Below are positions 9,939-19,422 of a stretch of 64,000 bases of DNA, one piece after another. The notes beneath the pieces are model-generated. The model had not been told where the DNA came from. It saw only the letters and a list, made by a program, of their open reading frames with translations, and searched no databases. This DNA is from Atlantibacter subterraneus (GTDB taxonomy: Bacteria; Pseudomonadota; Gammaproteobacteria; Enterobacterales; Enterobacteriaceae). Numbering within the stretch: the stretch's first letter is position 1; the number at the start of each line of letters is the position of its first letter. The stretch lies in the NCBI RefSeq assembly GCF_007570865.1, contig NZ_VLPS01000003.1, positions 372,001 through 436,000 of the forward strand, read 5' to 3'. A program made the position numbers and the translations under genes.

Positions 9939-11191
9939 AATCTGCTCCCTGTATCAATGATCTGTTGGGCGGCGTGCAGGGCGGTGATCGCGCAGACGCC
10001 CCCGCCACAGCCCTGGGTAATGGGATCGAACCCGCCGAGCACGGTGCCGATGGCGTATACGTTCTCCAGGATTTCACCGTTGCGAGACGGCTGGAGGTGG
10101 GCATTGGTTTTCACGCCGATGGACTGCCACGGCTGGGAGTGGAAAAAGTCCGGGTGGCTCCAGTCGCCGTTATTGGCGTAGTCCAGCAGATCCAAATCGA
10201 AAATCGCTTCGCGCACCCGCTGGCGTTCGGCCACCAGCCCATTGCTGAAGAAACTGCCGCTGGCGAGCACCACGTGGCGCGCCTGGAGCGCGATATCGCC
10301 GTGATTGCGGGTCCACACCTGGTGCAACCCCGCCTCGTTGCGCGTGACGCCGGTTACCGCGTCGCCTTCCATAATAATGCCGCCGGTCTGGCGGAAATAG
10401 CGCGCCAGCGCGTTGTACATCCGCATCCCCGGCACCGACGGCGGCAGGGTGGGGATAAAATTCAGCGCGCAGGGCAGGGCGTGCTGTAGTTGCGCCGGAA
10501 GGTCCGGCTGTTCCAGACCCACCACGGCGGGCAGCAGCAGCGCATCGTAGCCCGGTGCGAGGGCGGTCAGCTCTTTGAGCAGTTCCGGCGTGTAGCGCGC
10601 ATCGTCCAGCATCCGGGCGATATTCACCGAGCGGAATTCGCTGGGGTTCTGGCGCAACACGTCCAGTACCGGCAGCGCCAGCTCGCCGGTATCGGCCTCG
10701 ATACCCTGTTGTTTGAGCTGGTCGGCCACCATCAGCGGTTCAAAATCGAGGAAACCCGCGATACCCACCACGCAAATGCGTTTGCCGGTCAGCGGAGCGC
10801 AGGGCGCATCCTGCTGGCTCAGCCACGCCGAGCGCCATTTTCCGAGCGGCGTCAGGCGCGAATGGGCATAGCGCCAGTGGCCCTGCAATGTCAGCCCGGC
10901 GCGGGCCAGCAGCGCTTCGGCATGGTCGGCGTAATCCAGCACCGCCGCTGTGCCCAAATGGGCATACGGGTGCTGCGGCGACTGGGTAATTAACTCGCAC
11001 ATCCCGCTTTCGATATCGCCGATCGGCGTGCCGTCGGCGAGATGGCTCAGCAGATCCAGCGAGCCGGATGAGAAGTGCAGGGCGCTCTGGCCCCGGCTGA
11101 CCATCGCGCAGCGCAGGCCCGCTTCCCCGAGCTTAATGCCGCACAGCAGGCCCGCGAGGCCGCCGCCGATAATCACGCTATCAAATTTCAT
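9935..11191 (-). CDS. glpB: GlpB, anaerobic G3P dehydrogenase subunit B
   Basis: Flavoprotein-like subunit of the anaerobic glycerol-3-phosphate dehydrogenase, 418 residues from the ATG at 11191. The dinucleotide-binding GGGLAGLLCGIKLGEAG starts at about residue 9. The C-terminus has the second FAD motif, VYAIGTVLGGFDPITQGCGGG. The frame is open 31 codons further upstream, inside glpA, but MKFDSVIIGG is the conserved start and has AAGGAG before it. It overlaps the end of glpA by 11 bases. Confidence 0.96.
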   Translation of the reverse strand: MKFDSVIIGGGLAGLLCGIKLGEAGLRCAMVSRGQSALHFSSGSLDLLSHLADGTPIGDIESGMCELITQSPQHPYAHLGTAAVLDYADHAEALLARAGLTLQGHWRYAHSRLTPLGKWRSAWLSQQDAPCAPLTGKRICVVGIAGFLDFEPLMVADQLKQQGIEADTGELALPVLDVLRQNPSEFRSVNIARMLDDARYTPELLKELTALAPGYDALLLPAVVGLEQPDLPAQLQHALPCALNFIPTLPPSVPGMRMYNALARYFRQTGGIIMEGDAVTGVTRNEAGLHQVWTRNHGDIALQARHVVLASGSFFSNGLVAERQRVREAIFDLDLLDYANNGDWSHPDFFHSQPWQSIGVKTNAHLQPSRNGEILENVYAIGTVLGGFDPITQGCGGGVCAITALHAAQQIIDTGSRL

Positions 11192-12800
11192 GGCGCTGCT
11201 CCTTTTCCAGACCACATAATCCCTGGTAAACCCAGCGGGTAAATTCCGCCTCGCGTAAGGCATCCCCATAGGCGACGGGGGCAATGCCTTTCCAGCGCTC
11301 GTTAAGGAACTGCGACAGCTCGCGGCAGGACTGCATCCCGCTCATCACCCCGAAGCGCTGTAATAGTCCGGCGGCGCGGCAGGCGCACAGCTCGCCCTGA
11401 CAGGTGCCCATGCCGACGCGGGTGCGGCGGCGTAAATCCACCAGTTTGCTAACGGCGAGCGATTCCACGGCGTAGCGCACTTCGCTGGCGGTGACCGCCT
11501 CGCATTCGCACACCAGGCTTTGATTAAGCCGTGCGTCGTTCAGCCATTCGGCTGCGCGTTCACCGTGGCGATACACGGCGGAGCCGCGCAACATGGTCGG
11601 CAGGGAGATCACTTTACGCAGCGTGGCTTCAGGCTCTTCACGCGAGCCGGGCAGCGGCGTATCGGCGGTGGTGCAGGGCGTGGTGTTACCCAGTTTGCGG
11701 CATACCGCGTCGGTGGCCCATTCCGCCATCAGCCGGTAAGTCATCAGTTTGCCGCCGGTAATGGTGATGAAACCTTCAAGGCCGTCGCGCCCGGCGTGGT
11801 CCAGCAGCACAATACCGCGGCTGACGTTGCGTCCGCTGGGATCGTCATCGGTAGCCACCAGCGGCCGTACCCCGGAGTAGGCGCGCAGAATGCGGGTTTG
11901 CGCCATGCGCGGAGCCAGCTTCGCCCCTTCGCGCAGCAGAATGTCCACTTCGCTGGCGGTGACGCGGGTATTGTCGATTTGGTCGTAGTCGACGCGGCTG
12001 GAGGTGGTGCCAATCAGCGAAATGGTATCGCCGGGCACCAGAATGTCGGCGTCGGCGGGCTTGCGGCAGCGGTTAATGACGTGCTGATTAATGCGATGCC
12101 CGAGTATCAGTAACGCCCCTTTAGCGGGCAGCATACGGATGCGTAAATCGGCGTACTCGGCGATGTGCGCTCCCCAGATCCCGGCGGCGTTCACCACCAC
12201 GTCTGCGTAGATTTCGCGCGTTTCACCGTGCTGGTGGTCGAAAACGCGCACGCCGCGAACGCGATCGCTTTCGCGGATCAGGCCGGTGACTTCGTGCCAG
12301 GTATACAGCAGCGCGCCGTGTTCGCGCGCATCCAGCATATTGGCGGTGGTCAGACGGAACGGGTCGACGGTGCCGTCGGGTACCCGCACGCAGCCCACCA
12401 GCGCCGGGTTAACGCTGGGCTCAATTTTCAGCGCCTCCTGCGGGGTGAGTAATTCAGTGTCGATATCCGCTTGCTGGCAGGCGTTGATAAACTGGTTCTG
12501 CCATTCAAAGGAGTCTTCGGGCAGGGTAATGAACAGCCCGCCGGTGAGTTCAACGCAGTGGCGGGCCACTTTTTTCAGGATGCGGTTTTCCGCAATGCAC
12601 TCTCTTGCTGATTCCGGATCGTTAACCGCGTAGCGCGCGCCGCTGTGCAGTAATCCGTGGTTGCGCCCGGTCGCACCGGTGGCGAAGTCCTGGCGCTCCA
12701 GTAAGATGGCCCTGAGGCCGCGTCGCGCGCAGTCTCTGGCGATACCCGCGCCGGTCGCGCCGCCGCCGATAATCACCACATCCGCTTGTTCTGGTCCCAT
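11181..12800 (-). CDS. glpA: GlpA, anaerobic G3P dehydrogenase catalytic subunit
   Basis: FAD-dependent catalytic subunit oxidising sn-glycerol 3-phosphate to dihydroxyacetone phosphate when oxygen is absent, 539 residues. The FAD motif VIIGGGATGAGIARDCA is at the N-terminus, followed by DAO-family segments (GATGRNHGLLHSGARYAV, VVNAAGIWG, TITGGKLMTYR). A C-terminal BFD-like [2Fe-2S] domain has CECEAVTA and GTCQGELCACR. GAGAGGACAAGG precedes the ATG. It is divergent from glpT across a 263-base regulatory region. Confidence 0.97.
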   Translation of the reverse strand: MGPEQADVVIIGGGATGAGIARDCARRGLRAILLERQDFATGATGRNHGLLHSGARYAVNDPESARECIAENRILKKVARHCVELTGGLFITLPEDSFEWQNQFINACQQADIDTELLTPQEALKIEPSVNPALVGCVRVPDGTVDPFRLTTANMLDAREHGALLYTWHEVTGLIRESDRVRGVRVFDHQHGETREIYADVVVNAAGIWGAHIAEYADLRIRMLPAKGALLILGHRINQHVINRCRKPADADILVPGDTISLIGTTSSRVDYDQIDNTRVTASEVDILLREGAKLAPRMAQTRILRAYSGVRPLVATDDDPSGRNVSRGIVLLDHAGRDGLEGFITITGGKLMTYRLMAEWATDAVCRKLGNTTPCTTADTPLPGSREEPEATLRKVISLPTMLRGSAVYRHGERAAEWLNDARLNQSLVCECEAVTASEVRYAVESLAVSKLVDLRRRTRVGMGTCQGELCACRAAGLLQRFGVMSGMQSCRELSQFLNERWKGIAPVAYGDALREAEFTRWVYQGLCGLEKEQRHEI

Positions 12801-12857
12801 CGCCTTGTCCTCTCAACACTCTGCTGTTTTAACTATTTAGCCACATTATTGATGTGG

Positions 12858-12877
12858 TTTGTTTGATAACGAGCAAA
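12858..12877. promoter_or_regulatory. GlpR operator
   Basis: An imperfect 20-bp palindrome with half sites GTTTGATA and AACGAGCA fits the GlpR consensus (WATKYTCGWW and its complement) at 17 of 20 positions by eye. It lies in the glpA-glpT divergent region, where GlpR control is known in E. coli. Confidence 0.6.
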
Positions 12878-12950
12878 TTCGAACGAAAAACGAAAGTTAT
12901 GTGACTATGGATGCACCTTTTTGCGCGATTGTAATAAAAATGAAACAATA

Positions 12951-12966
12951 TGTGCGATGTTTCACA
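12951..12966. promoter_or_regulatory. CRP site of glpT/glpA
   Basis: TGTGC-N6-TCACA, one mismatch from the CRP core, about 100 bases before glpT. A weaker half-matching site, TGTGA then N6 and ATGCA, begins at 12900. CRP control of glpT and glpA is established in E. coli. Confidence 0.65.
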
Positions 12967-13063
12967 TCATTTGCAGTGAATTTTGATTACCATCACGCTC
13001 GGAAAAGAAAATTTCCGCTGTTTTTTGTTTTCGTTGAGTACTTATCTGGGCCTGGAGAGAGCA

Positions 13064-14416
13064 ATGCTAAGTATCTTTAAGCCTGCGGCGCATTCGGCAA
13101 GACTGCCTGCAGAAAAGATCGATCCCGTTTACCGCCGGTTACGCTGGCAGATTTTCATGGGGATATTTTTTGGGTACGCGGCCTATTATCTGGTGCGAAA
13201 AAACTTCGCGCTGGCGATGCCGTATTTGATTGAACAGGGATTTTCACGCGGGGATCTGGGTTTTGCGCTGTCGGGCATTTCCATTGCTTACGGCTTCTCG
13301 AAGTTCATTATGGGTTCGGTGTCTGACCGCTCCAACCCACGGGTGTTTTTACCCGCTGGCCTGATCCTGGCGGCGGCGGTGATGTTGTTTATGGGTTTCG
13401 TGCCCTGGGCGACATCGAGCATTGCGATTATGTTCGTGCTGCTGTTCCTGTGTGGCTGGTTCCAGGGGATGGGGTGGCCGCCGTGCGGACGCACCATGGT
13501 GCACTGGTGGTCGCAGAAGGAGCGCGGCGGGATTGTATCGGTGTGGAACTGCGCCCATAACGTGGGCGGCGGTATTCCTCCGCTGTTGTTCCTGCTGGGC
13601 ATGGCTTGGTTTAACGACTGGAAAGCGGCGCTGTATATGCCGGCTTTCGGGGCCATCATCGTGGCGCTGTTCGCGTTTGCGCTGATGCGTGATACCCCGC
13701 AGTCGTGCGGCCTGCCGCCGATTGAAGAGTACAAAAACGACTATCCGGATGACTACAGCGACAAGCACGAAGAAGAGCTGACTGCGAAGCAGATCTTTAT
13801 GCAGTACGTGCTGCCTAACAAACTGCTGTGGTATATCGCGATTGCCAACGTGTTTGTCTATCTGCTGCGTTACGGCATTCTCGACTGGTCACCGACCTAT
13901 CTGCGTGAAGTAAAGCATTTCGCGCTGGATAAATCCTCCTGGGCCTACTTCCTGTATGAGTATGCGGGGATCCCGGGTACGCTGCTGTGCGGCTGGATGT
14001 CGGATAAAGTGTTCCGTGGCAACCGTGGCGCGACCGGCGTGTTCTTTATGACGCTGGTGACCATTGCGACCATCGTTTACTGGCTCAACCCGCCGGGTAA
14101 CCCGCACGTGGATATGGCCTGTATGATCGTGATTGGCTTCCTGATTTACGGCCCGGTAATGCTGATTGGGCTGCATGCGCTGGAGCTGGCACCGAAAAAA
14201 GCGGCGGGGACGGCGGCGGGCTTCACCGGCCTGTTCGGCTATCTCGGCGGCTCGGTTGCTGCGAGCGCCATCGTCGGGTACACCGTGGACTTCTTCGGCT
14301 GGGACGGCGGCTTTATGGTGATGATCGGCGGCAGCATTTTAGCGGTGCTGCTGTTGATTGTGGTAATGCTTGGTGAGCGTAAGCATCACCAGGAAGTGCT
14401 CGCGAAACGCGGGTAA
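13064..14416 (+). CDS. glpT: GlpT, glycerol-3-phosphate:phosphate antiporter
   Basis: Inner-membrane MFS antiporter importing sn-glycerol 3-phosphate in exchange for phosphate; it is also the route of fosfomycin entry. The protein has 450 residues and 12 predicted membrane segments. The substrate-site arginines are in [20 protein letters not shown] (N-half) and the C-half [20 protein letters not shown]. The signature [15 protein letters not shown] is present. The start at 13064 (GGAGAG before ATG) matches the family start MLSIF; the frame is open 27 codons further upstream. Unlike E. coli, no glpQ follows: a terminator comes right after the stop. Confidence 0.97.
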   Translation: MLSIFKPAAHSARLPAEKIDPVYRRLRWQIFMGIFFGYAAYYLVRKNFALAMPYLIEQGFSRGDLGFALSGISIAYGFSKFIMGSVSDRSNPRVFLPAGLILAAAVMLFMGFVPWATSSIAIMFVLLFLCGWFQGMGWPPCGRTMVHWWSQKERGGIVSVWNCAHNVGGGIPPLLFLLGMAWFNDWKAALYMPAFGAIIVALFAFALMRDTPQSCGLPPIEEYKNDYPDDYSDKHEEELTAKQIFMQYVLPNKLLWYIAIANVFVYLLRYGILDWSPTYLREVKHFALDKSSWAYFLYEYAGIPGTLLCGWMSDKVFRGNRGATGVFFMTLVTIATIVYWLNPPGNPHVDMACMIVIGFLIYGPVMLIGLHALELAPKKAAGTAAGFTGLFGYLGGSVAASAIVGYTVDFFGWDGGFMVMIGGSILAVLLLIVVMLGERKHHQEVLAKRG

Positions 14417-14420
14417 TAAA

Positions 14421-14449
14421 AAAGGCTGAGCTTACGGGCTCAGCCTTTT
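14421..14449. terminator. bidirectional terminator between glpT and yfaE
   Basis: Stem AAAGGCTGAGC/GCTCAGCCTTT with a 6-base loop, an A run on the left and a T run on the right. It ends glpT and can also end the converging nrdAB-yfaE transcript. Confidence 0.88.
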
Positions 14450-14454
14450 CCATT

Positions 14455-14709
14455 CTACAGTTCGATTTCAATATCGCCCTGCGCCCGGCAACAGCAGGGA
14501 AGAATGTCCCCCGGTTCGATAAACGCCAGCGGCTCAATCAGCCAGGTGACTTCACCGGCATGCAGGCGGGTACGGCAAGAACCGCAATACCCTTCACGAC
14601 ACTGATACTCCACCGCAATCTTATGCGACTCCAGCGCCGCCAGCAGGGAAGGGTGTTCATCCTGGCACAGTAGCTGTGCGCCCGAGAGCCGAAGCGTAAT
14701 ACGGCCCAT
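14455..14709 (-). CDS. yfaE: YfaE, [2Fe-2S] ferredoxin maintaining NrdB cofactor
   Basis: Plant-type ferredoxin of 84 residues, the E. coli length. The four cluster ligands are in CREGYCGSC plus a late Cys in LPCCCRAQG. In E. coli it supplies electrons to rebuild the diferric-tyrosyl radical of NrdB. It begins one base after the nrdB stop, consistent with an nrdA-nrdB-yfaE operon. Confidence 0.95.
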   Translation of the reverse strand: MGRITLRLSGAQLLCQDEHPSLLAALESHKIAVEYQCREGYCGSCRTRLHAGEVTWLIEPLAFIEPGDILPCCCRAQGDIEIEL

Positions 14710-14710
14710 C

Positions 14711-15841
14711 TTAAAGCTGGAAGTTGCTCAGATCGTCGGTATCGACTTCCGAGTCGATCTGGCCGACCAGGTAAGAACTCACTTCCACTTCCTGCGGGGC
14801 AACCTGCACGTTATCGGACACCAGCCAGGTGTTGATCCACGGAATCGGGTTAGAACGGGTTTTGAACGGCAGATCGAGACCCACCGCCTGCATGCGGATA
14901 TTGGTGATGTACTCCACGTACTGGCACAGGATGTCTTTGTTCAGGCCGATCATCGAGCCGTCGCGGAACAGGTAATCCGCCCACTCTTTTTCCTGCTGCG
15001 CCGCCAGCACGAACAGATCGTAGGATTCCTGTTTGCACTCTTCGGCGATTTCTGCCATCTCCGGGTCATCCGCGCCGGAGCGCATCAGGTTCAGCATGTG
15101 CTGGGTACCGGTCAGATGCAGGGCTTCATCGCGGGCGATCAGGCGAATGATTTTGGCGTTGCCTTCCATCAGTTCGCGCTCGGCGAAGGCGAAGGAGCAG
15201 GCGAAGCTGACGTAAAAGCGAATCGCTTCCAGCGCGTTGACGCTCATCAGGCACAGGTACAGCTGCTTTTTCAGGTTACGCAGATTAACGGTCACGGTTT
15301 TGCCGTTAACGGTATGAGTGCCTTCACCCAGCAGATGCCAGTAGCTGGTCATCTCGATCAGGTCGTCGTAGTAGCCGGAGATATCTTTAGCGCGCTTTAA
15401 GATCTCGTCGTTGGTGACGATATCGTCAAACACAATCGCCGGATCGTTAACGATGTTGCGGATGATATGGGTATACGAGCGCGAGTGGATGGTCTCAGAG
15501 AACGCCCAGGTTTCGACCCAGGTTTCCAGCTCGGGAATAGAAATCAGCGGCAGCAGCGCCACGTTCGGGCTGCGGCCCTGAATGGAGTCCAGCAGCGTCT
15601 GGTATTTCAGGTTGCTGATGAAGATATGTTTTTCGTGATCCGGCAACGCCTGGTAATCGATACGGTCGCGGGAAACGTCCACTTCTTCAGGACGCCAGAA
15701 GAAGGAAAGTTGCTTTTCGATCAGCTTTTCGAAGATGTCATATTTTTGCTGATCGTAGCGGGCCACGTTAACCGACTGGCCAAAAAACATCGGCTCCAGC
15801 AGCTGGTCGTTTTTGGTCTGTGAAAAGGTGGTGTATGCCAT
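14711..15841 (-). CDS. nrdB: NrdB, class Ia ribonucleotide reductase beta subunit
   Basis: Radical-generating subunit of aerobic ribonucleotide reductase, 376 residues as in E. coli. Iron ligands are visible in the helices containing [12 protein letters not shown] and [15 protein letters not shown]. The radical-tyrosine region follows the first Glu-x-x-His motif. The C-terminal tail [11 protein letters not shown] is the acidic peptide that docks on NrdA. It is preceded by a small hairpin separating it from nrdA. Confidence 0.98.
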   Translation of the reverse strand: MAYTTFSQTKNDQLLEPMFFGQSVNVARYDQQKYDIFEKLIEKQLSFFWRPEEVDVSRDRIDYQALPDHEKHIFISNLKYQTLLDSIQGRSPNVALLPLISIPELETWVETWAFSETIHSRSYTHIIRNIVNDPAIVFDDIVTNDEILKRAKDISGYYDDLIEMTSYWHLLGEGTHTVNGKTVTVNLRNLKKQLYLCLMSVNALEAIRFYVSFACSFAFAERELMEGNAKIIRLIARDEALHLTGTQHMLNLMRSGADDPEMAEIAEECKQESYDLFVLAAQQEKEWADYLFRDGSMIGLNKDILCQYVEYITNIRMQAVGLDLPFKTRSNPIPWINTWLVSDNVQVAPQEVEVSSYLVGQIDSEVDTDDLSNFQL

Positions 15842-15869
15842 GAATAAGAGTCCTGTCTTACGGAATAAA

Positions 15870-15887
15870 GGCGGGGAAATCCCCGCC
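15870..15887 (-). other. intercistronic hairpin nrdA-nrdB
   Basis: Perfect 7-bp GC stem GGCGGGG/CCCCGCC with an AAAT loop in the 54-base nrdA-nrdB gap. On the minus strand it is followed by TTTATT, so it could act as a weak attenuator or an RNA-stability element. The function is not shown. Confidence 0.5.
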
Positions 15888-15895
15888 CTGATTTT

Positions 15896-18181
15896 TTAGA
15901 TTTTGCACGCGCCGCTTTCGCAGCCGTCATCCTGAATCGACGGGGCCAGATCGTCCTGCGCATCCTCCGCGCCGTCGCGGGTGTTTTGATAGTACAGGGT
16001 CTTCACGCCGAATTTATAGGCGGTGAGCAAGTCTTTCAGCAGTTGCTGCATCGGCACTTTGCCTGACGGGAAACGCGTCGGGTCATAGTTGGTGTTGGCC
16101 GAAATCGCCTGGTCGATAAACTTCTGCATGATGCCGACCAGTTGCAGGTAACCGTCGTTGCCCGGCATCTCCCACAGCAGTTCGTAGTTGTCTTTCAGCA
16201 GCTCGTAGTCCGGCACCACCTGACGCAGAATGCCGTCTTTGGAGGCTTTAATGCTCACGTGGCCGCGCGGCGGCTCAATGCCGTTGGTGGCGTTGGAGAT
16301 CTGCGACGAGGTTTCAGACGGCATCAGCGCAGAAAGCGTGGAGTTGCGCAGGCCGTGGGTTTTGATCGACTCGCGCAACGCTTCCCAGTCCAGATGCAGC
16401 TTCTCGTTGGTAATGCCGTCGAGATCCTTTTTATAGGTATCAATCGGCAGAATGCCCTGGCTGTAGGTAGTTTCGTTGAACCACGGGCAGGCGCCTTGCT
16501 CTTTCGCCAGCTCGTTTGAGGCTTTCAGCAGATAGTACTGAATGGCTTCAAAGGTTTTGTGCGTCAGGTTATTGGCGCTGCCGTCGGAGTAACGCACGCC
16601 ATGTTTCGCCAGGTAGTAAGCGAAGTTAATCACGCCGATGCCGAGAGTACGACGGCCCATCGCGCCGCGTTTCGCCGCCAGAATCGGGTAGTCCTGATAA
16701 TCCAGCAGGGCATCCAGCGCGCGCACCGCCAGGGTCGCCAGCTCTTCGAGATCGTCCAGAGAGTCGATCGCGCCGAGGTTGAACGCCGACAGGGTACACA
16801 GGGCGATTTCGCCGTTTTCGTCGTTAACGTCTTCCAGCGGTTTGGTCGGCAGGGCGATTTCCAGGCACAGATTGGACTGGCGCACCGGCGCGACAACCGG
16901 GTCGAACGGGCTGTGAGTGTTGCAGTGATCAACGTTCTGGATGTAGATACGGCCAGTCGAGGCGCGCTCCTGCATCATCAGCGAGAACAGTTCGACCGCT
17001 TTAATGCGCTGTTTGCGGATGCTGTCGTCTTTTTCGTATTTGGTGTACAGACGCTCGAATTCGTCCTGATTGGCGAAGAACGCGTCATACAGGCCCGGGA
17101 CGTCGGACGGGCTGAACAGGGTAATGTCTTCGCCCTTCAGCAGACGGGTGTACATCAGCTTGTTGATCTGCACGCCGTAGTCCATATGGCGCACGCGGTT
17201 GCCTTCCACGCCACGGTTGTTTTTCAGCACCAGCAGGCTTTCCACTTCCAGATGCCACATCGGGTAGAACAGCGTCGCCGCCCCGCCGCGTACGCCGCCC
17301 TGAGAGCAGGATTTCACCGCGGTCTGGAAATGCTTGTAGAACGGGATGCAGCCGGTGTGAAACGCTTCGCCGCCGCGGATCGGGCTACCCAGCGCGCGGA
17401 TGCGGCCGGCGTTGATGCCGATACCGGCGCGTTGGGAAACGTATTTCACAATGGCGCTGGAGGTGGCGTTGATAGAATCCAGGCTGTCGCCGCACTCGAT
17501 CAGCACGCAGGAGCTGAACTGGCGGGTTGGGGTGCGCACGCCGGACATAATCGGCGTCGGCAGCGAGATTTTGAACAGCGAGACCGCGTCATAGAAGCGC
17601 TTCACGTAGTCCAGACGGGTTTCACGCGGGTAGTTAGAGAACAGGCAGGCCGCCACCAGCATATACAGGAACTGGGCGCTCTCGTAGATTTCGCCGGTGA
17701 CGCGGTTCTGCACCAGGTATTTGCCTTCCAACTGCTTCACGGCGGCGTAGGAGAAGTTCATATCACGCCAGTGATCGATAAAACCGTCCATCTGCTGGAA
17801 CTCTTCTTCCGTGTAGTCTTCCAGCAGATGACTGTCGTATTTGCCGAGCTCAATCATCTTCACAATGTGATCGTAAAGTTTCGGCGGCTCGAACTGGCCG
17901 TAGGCTTTTTTACGCAGGTGGAAAATCGCCAGGCGGGCAGCCATGTACTGGTAGTCCGGCGCGTCGCGGGAGATCAGATCCGCCGCGGCTTTGATGATGG
18001 TCTCATGGATATCGGAAGTCTTGATGCCGTCATAAAACTGGATATGGGAACGTAACTCGACTTGCGAGACCGATACGTCCTTTAACCCTTCCGCAGCCCA
18101 GTCGAGGACGCGATGGATTTTATCCAGATTGATGCGCTCCTGGCGGCCGTCGCGTTTTGTAACCAGCAGACTCTGATTCAT
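15896..18181 (-). CDS. nrdA: NrdA, class Ia ribonucleotide reductase alpha subunit
   Basis: Catalytic subunit reducing NDPs to dNDPs, 761 residues as in E. coli. The ATP-cone allosteric domain (about 1-95) begins LLVTKRDGRQERINLDKI. Active-site elements include RQFSSCVLIE, the NLCLEIALPT core (N, C, E) and SNATNGIEPPRG. The C-terminal shuttle cysteines are in GCESGACKI. The frame is open 18 codons upstream, but MNQSLLVTK is the conserved start. Upstream lie NrdR and DnaA boxes. Confidence 0.98.
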   Translation of the reverse strand: MNQSLLVTKRDGRQERINLDKIHRVLDWAAEGLKDVSVSQVELRSHIQFYDGIKTSDIHETIIKAAADLISRDAPDYQYMAARLAIFHLRKKAYGQFEPPKLYDHIVKMIELGKYDSHLLEDYTEEEFQQMDGFIDHWRDMNFSYAAVKQLEGKYLVQNRVTGEIYESAQFLYMLVAACLFSNYPRETRLDYVKRFYDAVSLFKISLPTPIMSGVRTPTRQFSSCVLIECGDSLDSINATSSAIVKYVSQRAGIGINAGRIRALGSPIRGGEAFHTGCIPFYKHFQTAVKSCSQGGVRGGAATLFYPMWHLEVESLLVLKNNRGVEGNRVRHMDYGVQINKLMYTRLLKGEDITLFSPSDVPGLYDAFFANQDEFERLYTKYEKDDSIRKQRIKAVELFSLMMQERASTGRIYIQNVDHCNTHSPFDPVVAPVRQSNLCLEIALPTKPLEDVNDENGEIALCTLSAFNLGAIDSLDDLEELATLAVRALDALLDYQDYPILAAKRGAMGRRTLGIGVINFAYYLAKHGVRYSDGSANNLTHKTFEAIQYYLLKASNELAKEQGACPWFNETTYSQGILPIDTYKKDLDGITNEKLHLDWEALRESIKTHGLRNSTLSALMPSETSSQISNATNGIEPPRGHVSIKASKDGILRQVVPDYELLKDNYELLWEMPGNDGYLQLVGIMQKFIDQAISANTNYDPTRFPSGKVPMQQLLKDLLTAYKFGVKTLYYQNTRDGAEDAQDDLAPSIQDDGCESGACKI

Positions 18182-18227
18182 GTTTACCTGTCCGTGAATG
18201 TCCGTGAAAAAAGAAATATCCCCCCGT

Positions 18228-18268
18228 TTATCCACAATTCGGCTTATGTGGCTAAGCCTGTGGATAAA
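18228..18268. promoter_or_regulatory. pair of inverted DnaA boxes upstream of nrdA
   Basis: Consensus DnaA boxes: TTATCCACA at 18228-18236 and its complement TGTGGATAA at 18260-18268. DnaA regulation of nrdAB is known in E. coli; here both boxes match the strong consensus exactly. Confidence 0.8.
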
Positions 18269-18313
18269 TACTATATATGGGGGCTATGAGATAAGTGAGA
18301 CGCTATATGGTGA
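18268..18313. promoter_or_regulatory. NrdR box pair of nrdA
   Basis: Two 16-bp NrdR-like boxes (consensus ACACWATATATWGTGT), at 18268-18283 (12 of 16) and 18298-18313 (11 of 16). Their starts are 30 bases apart, close to three helical turns, which is the usual paired arrangement. They lie just downstream of the predicted nrdA -10 box. Confidence 0.55.
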
Positions 18314-18315
18314 GT

Positions 18316-18343
18316 ATTCTAGTTGGGATTCTTTTCAGAACAA
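18316..18343 (-). promoter_or_regulatory. nrdA promoter
   Basis: On the minus strand TTGTTC, a 16-base spacer and TAGAAT, giving a leader of about 130 bases. The rest of the gap (18344-18486) is AT-rich and shows no gene. Confidence 0.55.
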
Positions 18344-18486
18344 GGGTTGATTTTGATGTTAATTTGCGGTTACCAAACCTGGTTTTTGGCTAAGTGCAGG
18401 TGCCATAAGGGCTAAGGGCACTGTCAATAACTTAGAAAAAAATTTCAAAATTTGATCGAGTGCCGATTTCCTGGCCGTTACGGTAA

Positions 18487-18511
18487 ATTGCGCAACGCAA
18501 TGCTGCGCAAT
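18487..18511 (-). terminator. weak hairpin after ubiG
   Basis: Stem ATTGCGCA/TGCGCAAT with a 9-base loop about 20 bases past the ubiG stop. Only a short TTTA follows, so it is at best a weak terminator. Confidence 0.4.
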
Positions 18512-18529
18512 CATGAGATCAAAAAGTGA

Positions 18530-19264
18530 TTACTGATTCTGATTTTTTGCCTGGGTGTGCAACATATAGTTAACATCTACCCCTGGTCCAAGGCTGAAAC
18601 GGTTGGTCAGCGGGTTAAAATGCAGCCCGGTCATATGGCGCTCCTGAAGCGGCGTATGATCCACCCAGTTCAGCAGTTCGGCGGGCTTGATAAATTTCTT
18701 AATATCGTGGGTACCCTTCGGCACCATGCGCAGAATGTACTCAGCGCCGACCACCGCCATCAGCCAGGATTTGCCGTTGCGGTTAAGCGTGGAGAAGAAC
18801 ACATGGCCGCCAGGCTTCACCAGTTGGGCGCAGGCGTTGACCACCGAAGCCGGGTCCGGCACGTGCTCCAGCATCTCCATGCAGGTTACCACGTCATACT
18901 TCTGCGGGTGCTGCGCCGCATGTTCTTCCACGGTTTCCTGCACGTAATCTACCGCCACGCCGCTTTCCAGCGCATGCAGACGCGCCACCTGCAACGGCTC
19001 TGCGCCCATATCCAGCCCGGTCACGTTTGCGCCCTGGCGCGCCATGCTCTCGCTCAGGATGCCGCCGCCGCAGCCGACGTCCAGTACGGTTTTGCCAAAC
19101 AGGCCGCCTGCGCGCTCGGTGATATAGCCCAGGCGCAGCGGGTTAATACGGTGCAGGGGCTTGAACTCGCCTTCGGTGTCCCACCATTGCGAGGCCACGG
19201 CTTCAAATTTGGCGATTTCGCCCCGATCGACGTTATGCCCGACCGGCGGTTTTTCGGCATTCAT
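18530..19264 (-). CDS. ubiG: UbiG, ubiquinone O-methyltransferase
   Basis: SAM-dependent methyltransferase that performs both O-methylations of the ubiquinone ring, 244 residues. The SAM site [16 protein letters not shown] (about 60-75) is followed by GLDMGAEPL (acidic ribose-binding residue) and [11 protein letters not shown]. The C-terminal part keeps [27 protein letters not shown] lies about 11 bases upstream of the ATG. It is divergent from gyrA. The yfaL gene that sits between nrdA and ubiG in E. coli is absent. Confidence 0.97.
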   Translation of the reverse strand: MNAEKPPVGHNVDRGEIAKFEAVASQWWDTEGEFKPLHRINPLRLGYITERAGGLFGKTVLDVGCGGGILSESMARQGANVTGLDMGAEPLQVARLHALESGVAVDYVQETVEEHAAQHPQKYDVVTCMEMLEHVPDPASVVNACAQLVKPGGHVFFSTLNRNGKSWLMAVVGAEYILRMVPKGTHDIKKFIKPAELLNWVDHTPLQERHMTGLHFNPLTNRFSLGPGVDVNYMLHTQAKNQNQ

Positions 19265-19348
19265 CAGCGCTGTTACTCCTTTAGTTTCAATTCTCCGGAG
19301 TATAACAGGCGAGGGCGGCTAATAAACCCTTATCCCCGGTCATTCGAC

Positions 19349-19378
19349 TTACCGGAATCAGGCGCACTGTGTTATAAT
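19349..19378 (+). promoter_or_regulatory. gyrA promoter
   Basis: TTACCG, an 18-base spacer and a perfect TATAAT, 44 bases before the gyrA ATG. The E. coli gyrA promoter is stimulated by DNA relaxation; the non-ideal -35 is consistent with such control. Confidence 0.6.
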
Positions 19379-19422
19379 TTCCGACCTTTGATTCCGGGAC
19401 ACAGTAGAGGGATAACGGTCAG

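Noticed and set aside
16559..18055. 498-codon open frame antisense to nrdA
   Set aside because: It is an exact shadow of a highly conserved gene with GC-rich codons. Similar long antisense frames over menB/menH (1258-2331) and gyrA (20560-21669) were rejected for the same reason.
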